A DNA stretch of 64,000 bases from Hyphodiscus hymeniophilus (GCA_016508695.1 VNKQ01000016.1:1-64000), one strand, 5' to 3'; shown: positions 32,771 through 46,394, counted from the stretch's first letter. Numbers and translations are program-made. The notes: generated by a model from the sequence alone, not told the origin.

Positions 32771-35700
32771 CTACTGCTCATCCAACTGTGCCTCAAACTC
32801 ATCCCCGTTTGGCTCGAAGTCCACACTCTGATGACTCCTAACCCGACTGAGCTGCTCACTAACATAATGCGCAGTATGCTCATCCGCTTCTTTGCGCTCC
32901 TTTTCGCGCTCGGCATTTTCTGTGACCACGGAATTACCTACAGAGACTTTATCCTCGTCATCTCCATTGGCCGAGTGATCGAAATCAGATCTAGCACCAA
33001 GGGAGCGGGACGTGGAGGAGCGACGCATCTTAGGGTGCGGAGATTGAGAGCCTCGGCGACCTGTGTCGGAGGTGAGGTGCCGTGTGAAGGTGTCGTCAAA
33101 GTAGTGGTTCATGCCTGTTGAAGGCGTACGAGGGGTTTGAGGGAGTCGGCATGAGAGACTGCTGAGGTTAATACAAGTAGGAAAAGCAGGGGAGCAACGT
33201 ACCCAGTGTCGTGGATCATTCTCGCAATCAGACCAGTCCATCCACATTGATGCGTAGCACCCAATCCACGTCCGGAATCACCGTCGAAGAACTCATAGAA
33301 CCACAGATTATCCTTCCAATGAGGATCGAAATCCATCAGGTCATTTCCATCATTGATAGCTCGTCGTCCATCATCGCCACGAGCCATCAGATGCTGCAGT
33401 CGATGCTGAATTTCCTCGGATACGTGGCCGAGATGCATGAAATCTCCCGAGCCGGTTGGACATTCAACTTGAAAGGAGGGGCCGTAAAACATGTAGAATC
33501 GCTGAAGCGACTCAACGAGTAAGAAGTTGACGCACAACCAGATAGGACCTCGCCAGTTGCTGTTGCCGCCGAAAAGACCACTGTCTGAGTCGCCGGAAAT
33601 ATAGCTGACTTTGAATTCCTGCCCGTTGACGTCCATTGCTACGGGGTTCTTTTGGTGGAACTTTGATAGGGAACGGATCCCGTGCTCACTGAAGAACTCA
33701 TCTTCATCTAACATTCGTTTGAGGATCTTCTCAAGACGATCTTTGCTTACAAGAGAGAGCAGGATCCTATTGTCCTTTCCTCGCTTGCGGATGCTTGCCA
33801 TATTGCGCTCTGCTACATCATGGCGATTTGCGATGAACCAATCAACACGCTTTTTGAAGGATGGCAATTTGTTGATGAGCTCCGGCTCCAGAGTCAACGT
33901 TGCGTACAAAGGAATCAGACCAACGAGGGATCTGATGGGTAACTGTTGAGTCCAGGGTCCACCCCAGGAAATAGCATCATAGTAGAAACCATCTTCCTCA
34001 TTCCATAGCGACTTCTCGTTGTCGGAGCCAGACTTGTATGTCATGGCATCGCTGATGAGGATAAAATGTTCGAAGAACTTCGATGCAATATCTTCGTAAA
34101 TCCGACGGTGCTTGGCTAGCTCCAGAGCAATGTTCAGCATACAAAGACAGTAGAAAGCCATCCATCCTGTGCTGTCTGCTTGTTCCAACACCCCTCCAGT
34201 AGGTAAAGGCTCTGATCGATTGAAGAGACCAATGTTGTCCAGACCGAGGAAGCCACCTTCGAAAACATTCTTTCCATCGTAATCCTTTCGATTGACCCAC
34301 CACGTGAAGTTGAGGAGGAGCTTTTGGAAGACACGCTCTAAGAAATCAAGATCTTGACGGCCGTACATCTTTCGCTCGATTTTGAATGTTCTGAATGTTG
34401 CCCACGCATGCACAGGGGGGTTGACGTCTCCAAAGTTCCATTCGTATGCGGGAAGCTGGCCATTGGGGTGCATGTACCACTCTCTCGTAAAAAGATCTAG
34501 CTGCTTCTTCGCAAAGTCGGGGTCAATCATCGCCAAAGGAATGCAATGAAAGGCAGAATCCCACGCAGCAAAGAAAGGATATTCCCAAGAATCCGGCATT
34601 GAAAGAATATCATCGAGATGCATATGCTTCCAGTTCGCATTTCGGATAGCCTTTCGATCTGGGGGAGGAGGAGGTTGGCTGGGGTCTCCATTCGCCCATT
34701 GATCCCAAATGAAGTGGTAATGCTGTTTCGTCCACATCATCCCCGCGAACGCCTGTCTCTGGATATTTCGTAGATCCTCAGCCATTGGCAACGGACTGAT
34801 GCGGTAGTAGAACTCGTCGGCTTCCTCTCTTCGCTTCTCAATAATATCATCGAACTCCTCTTCATCCAGATATCCATCGTATTTTTTCGAGATCCGGAAT
34901 CGAACGACTGCGCATTCACCAGGAGCCACCCCGCCGCCCTCGTTGAATGCAAACCATGCCGCGGATTTCGTGCCAGTCTTTTTCGGGTTGATCGCTTTCT
35001 TGTCCTCATCCACGATGTACCTATGGAATGCATCTTTGACGTACGGTTGCTCGTTTTTCCCACCATAAAGCTCTTTGAAGTTTGTATCGTTTTCCGTGAA
35101 TATCAGCTTTGGCATCACATCTTGTCCACTAGGTCCCACTCCAGGAGAAGGTGAAAGCTGGAAGTAGCGATCTCCAAGCTTGTAGTGCTTGCTGTGTGCA
35201 GTCGTCTCACTGATTTCGCGGATAGAAGGCTTTTTGTCTGGTGTTTCATGGCCCCAAGCCCAGCAGTTTCGAAACCATACCTGGGGTATGATATGTAGCG
35301 GGGCAGGCTCTGGGCCGCGATTCCATGCCGTAACTCGAAACAAGAGCTCCTCCGGATCATCTGTCTCTTTCGCGGTCTCAATTGTGATGTCCCAGTATCG
35401 GTCTTCGTCGAAGACGCCGGTATCAATTAGCTGGTATTCGCGGTCCTCCTTGCCTCGTCTCGCGTTCTCCTTTATGAGATCTTCGTATGGGAATTTCTTT
35501 TGGGGGTATTTGTACAACATTTTCATGTATGAATGCTAAGAGTTGTCAGCGAGCAAGCGCAAAGGATGGCGGGCAGACGAACCGTGGGGGTATTGTCTTG
35601 GTGAAAATGAGCTTCCTTGATACTCTCTCCATGGTTACCTTGGGGATTCGACAGGCCGAACAGACGTTCCTTGAGGTAATCACTACAGATTGTCAGCCGA

Positions 35701-36124
35701 CGAAGCTTGTGTTCCCCAGTTGAAGCACTGACTCCTCTTCGTTCCAGAACGAAAAGGCAATATTCTGGAATCCGTGTGTATCCGAGACACCGGCAATACC
35801 ATCCTCGCCCCATCTGAAAGCTCTCGAGCGCGCATGTTCGTGAGGGAAATCTGCAGAAGGTATTAGAGCACGGCGCACACGGCCACCCGTGAGGAGAACT
35901 TACGACTCCAGGCGTCCCCGTCGGCACTGTAATCCTCGCGAACTATGACACCAAAGTGTAAGCCCCACGATCTGCGAAGGGTTCAGGAGAGTATCTGTAC
36001 CTGTAGCCCATTGTCTCTCTGCGACGTAGGGACCCCACTTCTTCCAGTACTTGGTCCGATCACGATCTTCCTTGAGACGTTTTTCCTCCTCAGATAGGTA
36101 CTCAAAGTGGTCGATTTTGACCAT
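32771..36124 (-). CDS. Glycoside hydrolase family 63-type glucosidase
   Basis: Exons 36001-36124, 35904-35942, 35733-35850, 35583-35682, 33203-35535, 32771-33158; five introns of 44-58 bp; 1033 residues. Junctions restore family sequence: ERQWAT-V-REDYSADGDAW, AWS-H-FPHEHARSRAFRWGEDG, NEED-DYLKERLFGL, DNTPT-HSYMKMLYKYP. The (alpha/alpha)6 barrel begins at about 290; characteristic segments include AAWDSAFHCIPL, YEWNFGDVNPP, GLDNIGLFNRS, QADSTGWMAFY and GGNSNWRGPIW. The family includes processing alpha-glucosidases and MGH1-like glucosylglycerate/mannosylglycerate hydrolases. With no signal peptide, a cytosolic or vacuolar role in glucoside turnover fits better than ER N-glycan trimming. Residues about 905-1033 form a Ser/Arg/Glu-rich tail beyond the catalytic domain. 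Widely conserved in ascomycetes; the substrate is not proven. Confidence 0.93.
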
Positions 36125-37565
36125 GTTGGCGGCGGCGGATCTGCCAAAGGGTAGGTGAGGTGAAGGTGGGATTGTTGAACGAGCGGTTGTGCGACTTCAT
36201 AAAAATATTGTCAGAATCAATCGAGAAGACGCAGGGGCAGGATTTGATCTCCTCTGCAGCTGGTTTGAGAGGTTCAACAGGTTGTTGAGTCCGGCTTACG
36301 AGGTGATGATGATGATGTGGTCACCGACGGGCGTGAAGCTTACTGTAATTTTCGTTTTCGTAGTGGGGAAGGTCGCTTTGAAGCTGCAAGTCCGATGCTA
36401 CAGTATGTAACGAAGCATTGGCGATCCAACAGCAGCAACAGCTTCTTTTTCCGTCTTCTTGTCCAGTTCGATACTGTACGAAGCGGCGGTGAATAACAAC
36501 AACAACAACAAATTGCAGAGAAGGGTTGTTTGTTGTAGATAGTTGTGGGGATTCTGGCCAGTCGGTTGAATTCCAGTTTGGCCGTTTTCTTATCTTGTTT
36601 GTTGAGGTTTGCCTGCTGGCCCCTTGTCCCTTGTCACCTTGCACAAGAACGTGGTCAGTAGTGACGTCGAAATGATCCTCCGAGCTTTTTTTTTTTTTTT
36701 GCTGCCACCCCTGAGTAATAAATGTATTTATGAGTAGGTAATCAATCACTGATGAGGCGTCACATGCTCGACGGCTTGTGGTCTTTATCAGGACGTACTT
36801 GAAGGTTTCTAGAATCATTCAATTTTGTATCTCCAAGTGAGCAGCTATCTATCGGCGTTAGTTAATGATTTCTGCCCTTTCAATTGTTAACATCTGCTTC
36901 TCTTGACTCAGCTCTCCTGTCTGCATGATGGGATTCTCTCATCGAGTTTCAATTGTGGCTGGTGCAACAACCCCTCCATGCCGCCCCTAGCCCCCACAAC
37001 CAACTTTCCGTGTCCCATAACGAGTTGACTATCATAGATTTGACTACTCTCTTCTATTCCAGGAACGACATGAGGGTGATACGTGACAGCAAATCATCAA
37101 TGTTGTGTCGTTGCTTCCTCGAAGCCTTGCTATATTTTACATTTCAAAACCATTACTCTTGTAGATCCAGTCTCGAACATTTCGCGTGGCTTTGCAGATT
37201 GGATCTTGCCGCATCCACTGCCCTTCATGGCGGGATCGTAAGCTCAAAAGCTTTACTCCGGCGAGGAAACGACGAAGATGCAAGGGAACCAAGTAAGTTG
37301 TGCTTTGTTCGAGGGAAAGGGCCATATCAGCCTGTATGATGAGACACATGAGTCATGCCGAAGCTCGTAAGGTTCATCGAACAGTACTCGGGGAGATGTT
37401 ACGTTGAATAAATTGCGCAACAAAAATTTGCAGTAGATGTAAAATAATGAACGATGTGCTTTCTGTGGATTTCAGCGTTTCATCATTGCTCAGCTAGGCA
37501 TGCTGACAGTTCTCATCAGTTGCAGAGAATGACATTGTATTACATATATTTCTCACCACTCAACT
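36125..37565. other. Gene-less region with microsatellites
   Basis: The promoter of the GH63 gene and 1.4 kb of non-coding DNA. It contains a (CAA)n/(AAC)n run at about 36496-36512 and a poly-T tract at about 36687-36702. A 165-codon minus frame crosses both and is explained by them. A 128-codon plus frame near 36953 has no features. Confidence 0.45.
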
Positions 37566-38539
37566 TTAAGCTGGACTGACCGTCTGCGCCATTGGCATGC
37601 TCTTCCGGCGCAGCTCCCTACTGTGCTCAGACCACGGGAAGTGCAGTACCGGGAGGGTAATGACCCTACAATAACGTTAGTCGAACGCTCAATGACAATT
37701 TCAAGCTTAGGTACGAACGCTTTATTGCTCGCCGCAATACCGGCCAAGGCATTATACCAAGCTGCAAAAGCAGATAGCAGTCCAAAGACCCCGCCAGCGT
37801 AGGTAAGGTTGTGATGGGGGACGTAGGATAACCCGTCTAGGTGTGGGTACTTACGACCGAGTGCCAAGCACAACAGTGACAAGTCGAGGGTGAAGAAAAT
37901 CGAGCAATGAGCTACTGATGAGGAGAGCGTGCATAGGAGGATGATTGTGGTGAAGATGAACCATGCCTGTAAAACTGATCAGATAGTCCGATAATGAACA
38001 CTTCGAGAGATCCGGACTTACGAATAAGTATAGAGAAAACGCGTGATTGAATTCCTCCGAATCATAAGCAGCCTCGATCTCAAAACCACCAGGCGTGAGA
38101 ATGATCGCCATGCCTATCCAAAACCCTCCATACGAAGACAACGAAGTGGCGCCGAAAGTATTACCAATCGACATTTCCCTGACAGAAAATGAGCTTCCCT
38201 TCTTCCAGCGGCTCGTGGACCGCAATCAACGTACCACATTCCAGCACACAGCTGCACCAAGCCTCCATACGCAAACGCCGGTCCAACGATCAGATTCGCA
38301 TGAGTGACATCCATGACTTCCATGTTTATCGCCGAAAGTATGAAGGTAGTCAGGGCGAAGCCACACAGTCCCAGGGGCGACGGGTTTGCAATATTCCGCT
38401 TGCTCATCAATACCCTTTGGTAGTGTGGTTGCAGATTACCGGGTTGACCGGCCTGTGTTGGCACCAGCGTGATGGCATTGTCGTAGTCGTAGTCATCATT
38501 GTCTTCGTTATGGGCGATCCTGACATTCCGAGGAGACAT
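37566..38539 (-). CDS. GPR1/FUN34/YaaH family acetate transporter (Ady2/AcpA-like)
   Basis: Exons 38235-38539, 38022-38178, 37719-37966, 37566-37665; introns of 56, 55 and 53 bp; 269 residues. The family signature NPSPLGLCGFA is present at the start of TM1 (yeast: NPAPLGL). Splices rebuild GMW-E-MSIGNTFGATSLSSYGGFW, SLYLF-AWFIFTTI and SNKA-VITLPVLHFPWS. Six TM segments are predicted. The last intron uses the unusual donor GTTCGT; the nearby GTACCT donor would destroy the conserved FPWS end. It imports acetate/monocarboxylates with protons or exports ammonium at the plasma membrane. The N-terminus has an acidic Asp/Tyr stretch. The frame upstream of 38539 starts at a non-ATG codon, so the ATG of MSPRNV is used. 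Confidence 0.9.
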
Positions 38540-40199
38540 GATGAAGGGCGGAGAATAACCGTTCAACGTCAGGAGATGCGCAAAGTGTGACGATAGGATG
38601 AGGTAGTATTCGCAAGTCAAGATCTGATCAAGGATGAATTTTGAAGGGATCCGCCAACTAAGTATTTAAATACTGAGACTCCTAAGCATGAATAATTGTG
38701 CCTGCGCATTCAAAAATCGGTTCTCATTGGCCTCGGCTGGATATCAGGCCACGCCTGGGTGACCTGACATGGGCTGAATACACGAGGCATCCTGCAAGAG
38801 CCGTAAAACGTACGTCGAGACCGTAAACAGAGTAATGCCGTGTCTTTCCCATACTTGGACAGAAGCAGCAAAGCCATCAGTAGATGACTTTGTGAAAAGG
38901 GTGTAACTTGAAAAATATCTGCAAATGATCAAGACCAGCCCGGCTTCCGGTTCTAGGGAATCGATGAAATCAAACCACTGAAAAACTGCCCCTGGGGCAT
39001 CGTATTGCTGAACGGGTGACGCTGACACCATGGACTGTGTGGTGAAAGCTCTTCCATGGACTCATGCCAATACAGACCAACTAGGCAGTCAGTGAAGTCC
39101 TCGGGCCGTGCTGGAAGTAAAGTGTTGAATGCGTCAGTTCGGTGGAGAGATCTGGGACATCATCCCATGCGAATGATGTCTCGACGACATGTCGAAGGGC
39201 AGGGGACTTTCATCGCGCCCCAATATCATCGCCAGATAATCGTCTCGAAACTTGCGCTAGACATTTTGATGTCACAAGCCAGCGATTCGCCTATCGCAAA
39301 CTGCCTTAGGAAGGTGCGACTTATAGGTCCCGGCTGGGAGAAGAGCTCCAGAATAGAATGGTCTCATCACAGTATCATCACGTGACTAGTATTGTGCGCA
39401 ACCTTTTGGCGGAGAGGTACCCCAACCGGCATGTGAGCGGGAGGAAGAGATACAGTAAATAACACGAAAGTTTCCTGCATTTAAGATTTGTATTTGGCTC
39501 ATCTTGAAACATATCACAGCATTAGCAACAACCCATCTGTTGAATGATTCACTGCAATAAACTAAGGTATCTAAAAGCTTGTCAAAAGCAAGGACTTCCG
39601 CCAATCCAATATCTCCTCTTGAGGCGGTCATTGAATTTTGCTTTGCCAGATTTGGCTGATTGGCATGCTATTAAGTGTCCGCTGTAGGAACCGGCAACGA
39701 GGATTCCAGCGGTCTCGTTGCGAGTTGGTTCGTCTTCGTGCATAGGGCAGATGTTGCAATACAGGGTAACGTATGCCCAAGCATTCCCTGCATGCGCATG
39801 AACTGACTCGATTGCAGAGTTTTTGTTTCTCTAAGCCATCGGGAGTATCAACATTGCACCCTTTCCAGTGTATTATCGGTTTAAGTTCCTCCATGATACA
39901 ATTGCTCTGCAACTCAACGGAATGAAGTCGTATCATGCGAAAGACTGGTGGAGTCGGCTCGGCAAATCTGATCAGAAGACCTGGCCCGAGAGTATCGGCC
40001 ATGAAAAGCGTCGACATTGCTGCGTACGGTACGGATATAGATTCAACTCTGTCGGGACATTGAGAAATGCTTTTTTAGACGATTTATTCAGCATCTTGGC
40101 GACCATCCAGTGCCATTTTAGCGGGAAGTTCCTGAGCATGAACGCCACAAAGAAGGTGACCTGCCTGAAAATCTCTGAGACGGAACAAACCTATAGCTG
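38540..40199. other. Gene-less stretch
   Basis: 1.66 kb. Minus-strand frames at 38744-39031, 39386-39631 and 39628-40017, and plus frames at 39056-39385 and 39868-40236, show no domain features and mutual overlap. CACGTG at 39379-39384. Possibly decayed sequence; no gene can be supported. Confidence 0.4.
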
Positions 40200-41801
40200 T
40201 TACCCCTCAGAGTCCTTCTCCATCTGCTCCCTCTGAAGTCTTCGTTTTGAACCGTACTGCATCTGTATCCAGAGCAAAATCAGGCTAGCCAGCATTACGC
40301 CGACGATCAGAGTGAACGTCCATCCAACACCAATCCCATTGACGATGGGAAGAACCGCAGCTGTTCCACCAGCGGCCATCAAGCAGCGGACAAGATTCAT
40401 GGCAGCTGTGGCCGAAGCTGCTTGGTGCGGAAAGCAGTCAACCATGAATGTTGTAACAATCCCAATGATTGATGTCGCGCACCATCCAAGCATAAAAGTA
40501 CTGATGATTGGAACTGACATATGAACTCGCTCATCGAGAGTCCATCCAAATATCAACACTGAAGCACATTCAAGACCGCTCCATAGCCATAAGGTACGCA
40601 GCCGGGCTTGCTCTAGAGGAAAGGTCTCGAGGCTTCCAGTGTAACTCTTCTTAATCCGCCGATAGTCGAAGTCGAGGAATTTTCCGGTGGTAAGTGTGCC
40701 AATTATACAACCGACACCATTCGCGATAAATGTCAAGCCTATTTGGAGCTCGCTAAGCCCGTAGACCTGTTTGAAGAGAGTCGACATTGTTGTTATCAAA
40801 ATCTGCCAGGCCGTATAGTACACTGACATGAATACAATGATGTACGTGACTTCCATGCCCACGATCATTCGCAAAGGTGCGAGGAAATCAACCGCGGTTT
40901 TCTTCGAAGGCGGTAGGGTTTCATGAGTGACTGATTCAGACGTTGAATGCCGACGACGTTGAAGATATGAGAGCACGGAATTTGACAGCCCCTTGGGAGG
41001 AATGGAGCCATTGCCTACCATAGATCGTAGCGTCTCCGGGAGAAAAATGACGAGGACGGCGAGAAAGGCTCCACTGTATATTGCAAGAAACCAGAAAATA
41101 GCTCGCCATCCTAGAGTCTCTGCGAAAGCCCCACCAAGAATAGGCCCAAGGGCGAGAGGGGCAAGGGAGCCCGCTTGATAGATTCCGATATAGCCGCCTC
41201 TTTCTGCTCGATCAGCGATGTCTCCGACAACTCCAGCGCCGACAGCAATTGTGCTTGCACTTCCAGTACTCTGCATGCATCTTAAGATGACCAATTGATA
41301 ATAGTGCTTCGTTTCTGCAAGGCCAACACATGCTCCAAGCAAGATTAAGAACGTGCAAATGTAAGTGACTCTTCGACCATGGACGTCCGCAACTGATCCC
41401 CAAACACTAGGCGAAAGTCCTTGTAGTATGAGATACGAAGTCACTGTAAGGTTGACTAGAAGATGTCGAGGGTCAGAATCATTGTTGCACAAATGGGATA
41501 TCTGATGGAGGATGCAAGGGTGGGGTTGAATCGAAGAGAAATACACTCCGCCACAACCGTCCTTAATTCATTTTGACACATGATATAAGTGGATTAACAT
41601 ACTCAACTCCGGCGTGACAGAAAGATCAGTTACGATTTCCGGAATTGCAGGAAAATATATGTTCGCCGAGAGCCCGGAAAACGTCGCTGCAATAGCCACA
41701 GTAGTGACGATCAACGACTTCTGTCGAGATGTAAAGATGCTATAGGGTATAGGAGGCTCAGGCGAGACGACTGCTTGTTCTTTGTCGTCTGTTGCCATCA
41801 T
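40200..41801 (-). CDS. MFS transporter, DHA1 drug:H+ antiporter type (QDR/AQR-like)
   Basis: Exon 1 41603-41801 and exon 2 40200-41455 with a 147-bp intron; 484 residues. The phase 1 junction gives TPEL-I-NLTVTSYLILQGLSPSVWG, matching DHA1 exporters. Motif A appears as GSVADVHGRRVTY, and LRCMQSTGSASTIAVGAGVVGDI..RAERGGYIGI with LGPILGG is motif C-like and typical of the QDR branch. About 12 TM segments with a central loop at about residue 230-260. It exports small toxic or endogenous compounds at the plasma membrane using the proton gradient. The second ATG (41798) is equally possible. Divergent neighbours are more than 1.5 kb away. Confidence 0.9.
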
Positions 41802-43320
41802 TCATGAGGAGGCTTATGTTTGGTTACCCCATCGTGAATGCTGAAACAGTTGGAAGATATTTGTAGGTGAAGGCACCGGAAATAACAGGGGCTAGGGATG
41901 TCAGCGCATCGGAGCCCCGAAACTGCCCTGCGCTCCGGTAGCGGATCTCCACCACAACGTACATGTCGAGTTGAAGCAATCAGATAAATACAACTCACAG
42001 TTCGATGCTGTGGTTTTTCTCATGACACATCCGGACGCTGAACACTTGATATCTGGAATATGAACGTCGGGTAAGCTGGGAACCCACTGGCGGGCAAAGC
42101 GGAACTCATCCTCCATGTGTTCCAACAACGAGCATGAATCCAATCAGTCGACTGAAATCGACCATCTATCGACCGTTCCGACTTTGTCGTTGATATCGGC
42201 TTCTGGAATGGGCCATAATTCGTTCTTTTCAAAGACCGCCATATGGTTCCGTCGTAAAGAAATCTTGCATTTCGCCTTCCACACAGCTCTGTTTGAACTC
42301 TGGAGTCTTGGTCCAAGGATGAGAAGACCCTCGAGTCAACTCACCGAAAGAAGACGGTAGTCCTTCATGGGAGCAGGACATTTCACGGAAACAGCAAACA
42401 CATCGTGTATAGAGTTCGTTGTTTTGCCAACGCCATAATCCACGATTACCAGCCCGGTCTCAGAGCCTCTGAGTCACAGGTGACAGCTCTCTCCCAGACA
42501 TACGAGACCTGACTTCATCGTAGGAGAAGTCTTGAAATCGATCATGCATTAAGGCGCGATAAGTTGTCCAGATCGGTCGCCAGCGGAGAAGCTGTTCATG
42601 ATTCAGAGCAGGTACGCTTGAAGCGCTGCTAATTGGTTCGTTTAGCTATATCTTGGTCACTGATAAACCCGAAATATGAACTAGAGTCTCCATCAGCCGG
42701 TTGGAGGTACTTATACTACGTATAAGCTTCTCCTTTTCGCTTTGAATGGCTTCTCGTACCAGGTACTTACTACCTCGGACTTGCCCCTCTTAGCTAATGG
42801 TGAAGGTATTTCAGAACGGTACAACCGCACAGGATGTATTAGGTACGGCAAACATTCTTCTCTATGGAATATGTGGAAAGTTATGTAAACTTGTGAACCC
42901 TTTCGTAGCTCCTCCGTGCTGGGGCGGGGCTGAACTGGAAGTCGACAGGGCAGCCGCGGGGGGGCGCGCGAAACCTCGTTCACAGCTGCGTCGCCATCCC
43001 CAGTGTGGCATGAAAAGACTTTCCAAGAGGATGCATGTAGTTAAACCATTGTTCTCTGCCAAAAGACCCTCATAATCGCCTACTCGACGAAGTTGCGATG
43101 TGCGGAGATTGATTTGAAAACCATAATATCACGACCTCCGGAACTCGGAAAAGCATTAGCGTTTTCGCCATCTGCCAATGTCACGTGAAGCCTATAACCA
43201 CCTTGGATTCAAGCTTGTGCTATATGTCACTAGTATATTTCGAATCAGTGGAATTATTTTCTTCGCTCAGTTGAGCTATATTAGAATGAGGTGCCTAGCT
43301 TCTATCTAAAATGAGCCGGT
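41802..43320. other. Gene-less stretch
   Basis: 1.5 kb with several overlapping short frames on both strands and no domain features. CACGTG at 43182-43187. GC-rich patch at about 42915-42975. Nothing supported. Confidence 0.4.
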
Positions 43321-45021
43321 TCAATGCTCTGTGATTGTATATGAGCTCTTCTGGCGAATCCTTGGACCCCAGACGTACAATATCCACGGGATTGGAAGCA
43401 AAGCTACCGCGAGGAAGCCGAGCAAACTTGTCGCCCATGAAATACCTAATCTATCATACACTGCTTTTCTGTAAGATATTGCAAAAGCTTGGGTAACGTG
43501 AAGACCTACTCTGAATAGCAAACAGAGGAAATGCAGCTGAGAATATGTATCTGGCAAAGCCATTTGCTGAGACAGCAGATGCTCCGTATTGGGGGCCATA
43601 GGCGTCGATCAAATACATCATCGCGGACACCTACAGTTCATGAGAGGGGAGCTTAGCATCCTGGAAGTTTAGCTTACAAAAACACACAGGTTTCCCCACG
43701 CAAAAACCACCGTTGCCATGACAGGACTTGCCCAATGTACTCCTGTTCTTGCTGTTCTTGCTGTCCATGCAAACCAGAACAGTCCAGTTGGAATCCCGAA
43801 GCTTCCTATCATTGCTGCGTACAGTCGATGTTCCGGCTCGACATGCTTTTTCGGCGGAAGAGACTGGTACGACCGGTCTGGGCCAGTTTCCTCGTCACTG
43901 TCCGAGCTCTGGGTTGATGGAACCGTGGCATTGAGTCTTGCCAGATGCTTCTTATACAACAGGCTGTCGCATAATAGGCAAGTGACTGTGGCAATTAAGC
44001 ATCCCACCAAGATAGGGAGGAAAGTAAGCCCAATCTGCCCGGCGTCGAAGTGGTAAACTCTTGAGTATACCAGGGGAAAGGAAGCAAAGAAGGTAAAAAG
44101 AATGCCGAAATCCACGGCCACGTATAGGCTGAAGAATGCAACTATGGGCTCGGTGATCAACATCATCAGCGGCCGAATCAAGGTAATCGTCATAAACTTG
44201 TGCAGAGCACCAAGAGCACTCATTGACTTCGCAGCTTCCGGTATTCCAAGGCGTTTTCTTCGTCGTTTGAGGATGATAGGCTTGTATGTCTCGCTCATCC
44301 AAAGGGAGTAGATGTAAGTTGCAATCATGAAAAATAGCATGACCCATTCAAGCCACCGAAAGCTCACCTTTTCGATTACAAACCCACCAATAATGGGTCC
44401 TTGAAATCGGAAACGATGTGAGTAGGCGTCCTCACATAGCTTGGAGATGGTCTACTTACCAACTGCCGGTCCCAGAAATGGAGCCAAAAGAAACAAGCTC
44501 ATCGCCACGCCGCGAGATGAGGGGTGATATATATCAGCCATTGTTCCGCCTCCAATTGAGAGTGCAGGTGCAGCGAAGAAGCCAGCAAAGAAGCGACAGA
44601 CTATGATTGTTGCCATGTCTTTCGCCACTGCACACCCGATCGTGAACAGCGCCGCCAGTGGAAGGCTCACTCGATAGACGATTGAGCGGCCGAGTGTTTC
44701 ACTCAACGGGGCTGCGAGAACAGGCCCAAATGAGAGTCCCAAGCAGTACATGGAGATTCCGAGCAAGGACACCGTTGTTGAAACTCCGAAGCGTTCGGCG
44801 ACTTCTTCCGTTCCAGAGGAGTAGATTGAGGACATGAAAGTCGTCGTGAAAGCGTACGCTGCTGTCACGCCGGCATGGTAACATTTCTTCCCAAATGACC
44901 AATTGTGAGGATCATCAGGGTCGCAAGGAGACGCCCAATCTATCACGTTCGGTGGAAGACCAGCGGTAGACGTCCCCGTCACTCCGTCATTGTCGTGAGG
45001 CTTGGCCTCACTCTGCATCAT
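43321..45021 (-). CDS. MFS transporter, DHA1 polyamine/drug antiporter type
   Basis: Exons 44460-45021, 43678-44399, 43510-43630, 43321-43460; introns of 60, 47 and 49 bp; 514 residues. The N-terminal segment DPDDPHNWSFGKK is the hallmark 'DP.NP.NW' entry of fungal DHA1 exporters. Other landmarks are GLSFGPVLAAPLSETLGR (motif A area), GGGTMADIY and GPAVG-PIIGGF (motif C, split by intron 1), then FPLF-AIQ-MYDRLGISWATSLLGF at the end, assembled across introns 2 and 3. About 12 TM segments with a charged central loop carrying a Ser/Asp/Glu run. It is a plasma-membrane exporter of toxic compounds or polyamines. A tandem relative of the same broad class lies 1.5 kb away in the same orientation, but sequence differs, so this is not a recent duplicate. 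Confidence 0.9.
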
Positions 45022-46394
45022 CGCTAATATATTTCAGATGCCATAAAGTAAGTAGCCTTGAGTTCCATAAGAACATCCTTTAAAAGAACCAAAGCCGCAG
45101 AGGACACTGAAATGAATTACAGAGCAATTATCCAAGATCGGCAGACTACTACTGCAAAGGAACGAACAAGGTGTTTTGATTATGTGAACAATGAAATCCT
45201 TAGCCTCGGCCAAAGTGTTTATTTCCAGCACTCTAATACCCGTACGAAGTACGGGGAAGAGTGGGTTATCTGCTACCCCTCTTATCGTTAATTCATTTAT
45301 TTCCGTCCACTATTACGTCTTGAGCTTCTCCTCTCAGCATTCTATTTGGAAACAATGGTCAATGGGCAATGTGCGCTTTAAGTTTTTGTATGTTTGTTTC
45401 GAGGTCTTGATCTCCGGGAACGCACTGCTTCTTTTTATGCAATCTTCTATTTGTTCGTGCCCACCAGGCCAATAAATCAAGCTGACATAAAACAATAACA
45501 GCAAATTAGCATGTACATTATGAATAAATCTCTACAATTTTGCTAACATCAAATTTTCCTTAATGAGCTCTCTTCGGCCGTCATCACCCCAATATCAACT
45601 TTCCCTCACTCTCTGAACTATTAGTGGGACAATCGTACAGCTGTCATGAGAAGGGCGCCTGTCAATCAACTCCACAAACGTCACCAATTCCACCCAGCGG
45701 CTCCAACTCCTGCCCCAGACCCCACATGTTTGCATAATCCGTGTGGATGATGAGTAGCTGCGCATAAAATAATGTGCAGAGCACAAGTTCCATTACGAGT
45801 ACCTAGTCCGGACACCATCCACCACGCTCTCCGGCATTTTCGGAATGGCTCAAACCTCGTAACTAAAGTTTAGTGGGAAATATCTAGGACAAACCTTAAT
45901 TTCTCACCGACAACAAATCCACTCATTACTAAACCGGCTGCTATGATGTCTCATGCGGCCGTCTCAACCAGTAATTTCAGAGGTGATAGCAAATGGGTGG
46001 AAACCATTCAAGATACTTAGCTTATTGTAATTAAGGTCTGCGGCGCGGACTTTTGATAACGACAGCTGATTTCTACATGTCTAAGCTCTAGGGAAAGGAC
46101 GTCCTATAACACCGATGCCATTGATGAATAGACATGATTTTCATCTTAGATTTTTGGATTGGGCACAGATGCCCTGAATCTTGAGATCTCAGTGATTTGG
46201 AAATAGAAAAATCTCACATAGATTTAAAAGACAGTATGAGTAGACCTGAAGTTGATCATTTCTCGACTCATTATTACCAAGATGTAAGGCAATACGTTAA
46301 TCAATGACCCAGAGCAGAAAACAGTTCATTTTGAGTTGTAACACGTGACAAGGGGTGCAGATGAAATTATTTCATTTTAACTTTGAAGGAAGGA
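45022..46394. other. Gene-less stretch
   Basis: 1.37 kb including the promoter of the MFS gene and the 3' side of the GNAT gene. AT-rich at about 45480-45560. CACGTG at 46342-46347. No supported gene. Confidence 0.4.

Noticed and set aside
36321..36818. 165-codon minus-strand frame
   Set aside because: Crosses an AAC microsat and a poly-T tract that generate Val and Lys runs; lies in the GH63 promoter.
39628..40017. 129-codon minus-strand frame
   Set aside because: No family features and overlapped by similar frames; likely chance.
40200..45021. Recent tandem duplication of MFS genes
   Set aside because: The two DHA1 genes differ in intron positions and motifs, so they are not recent copies of each other.
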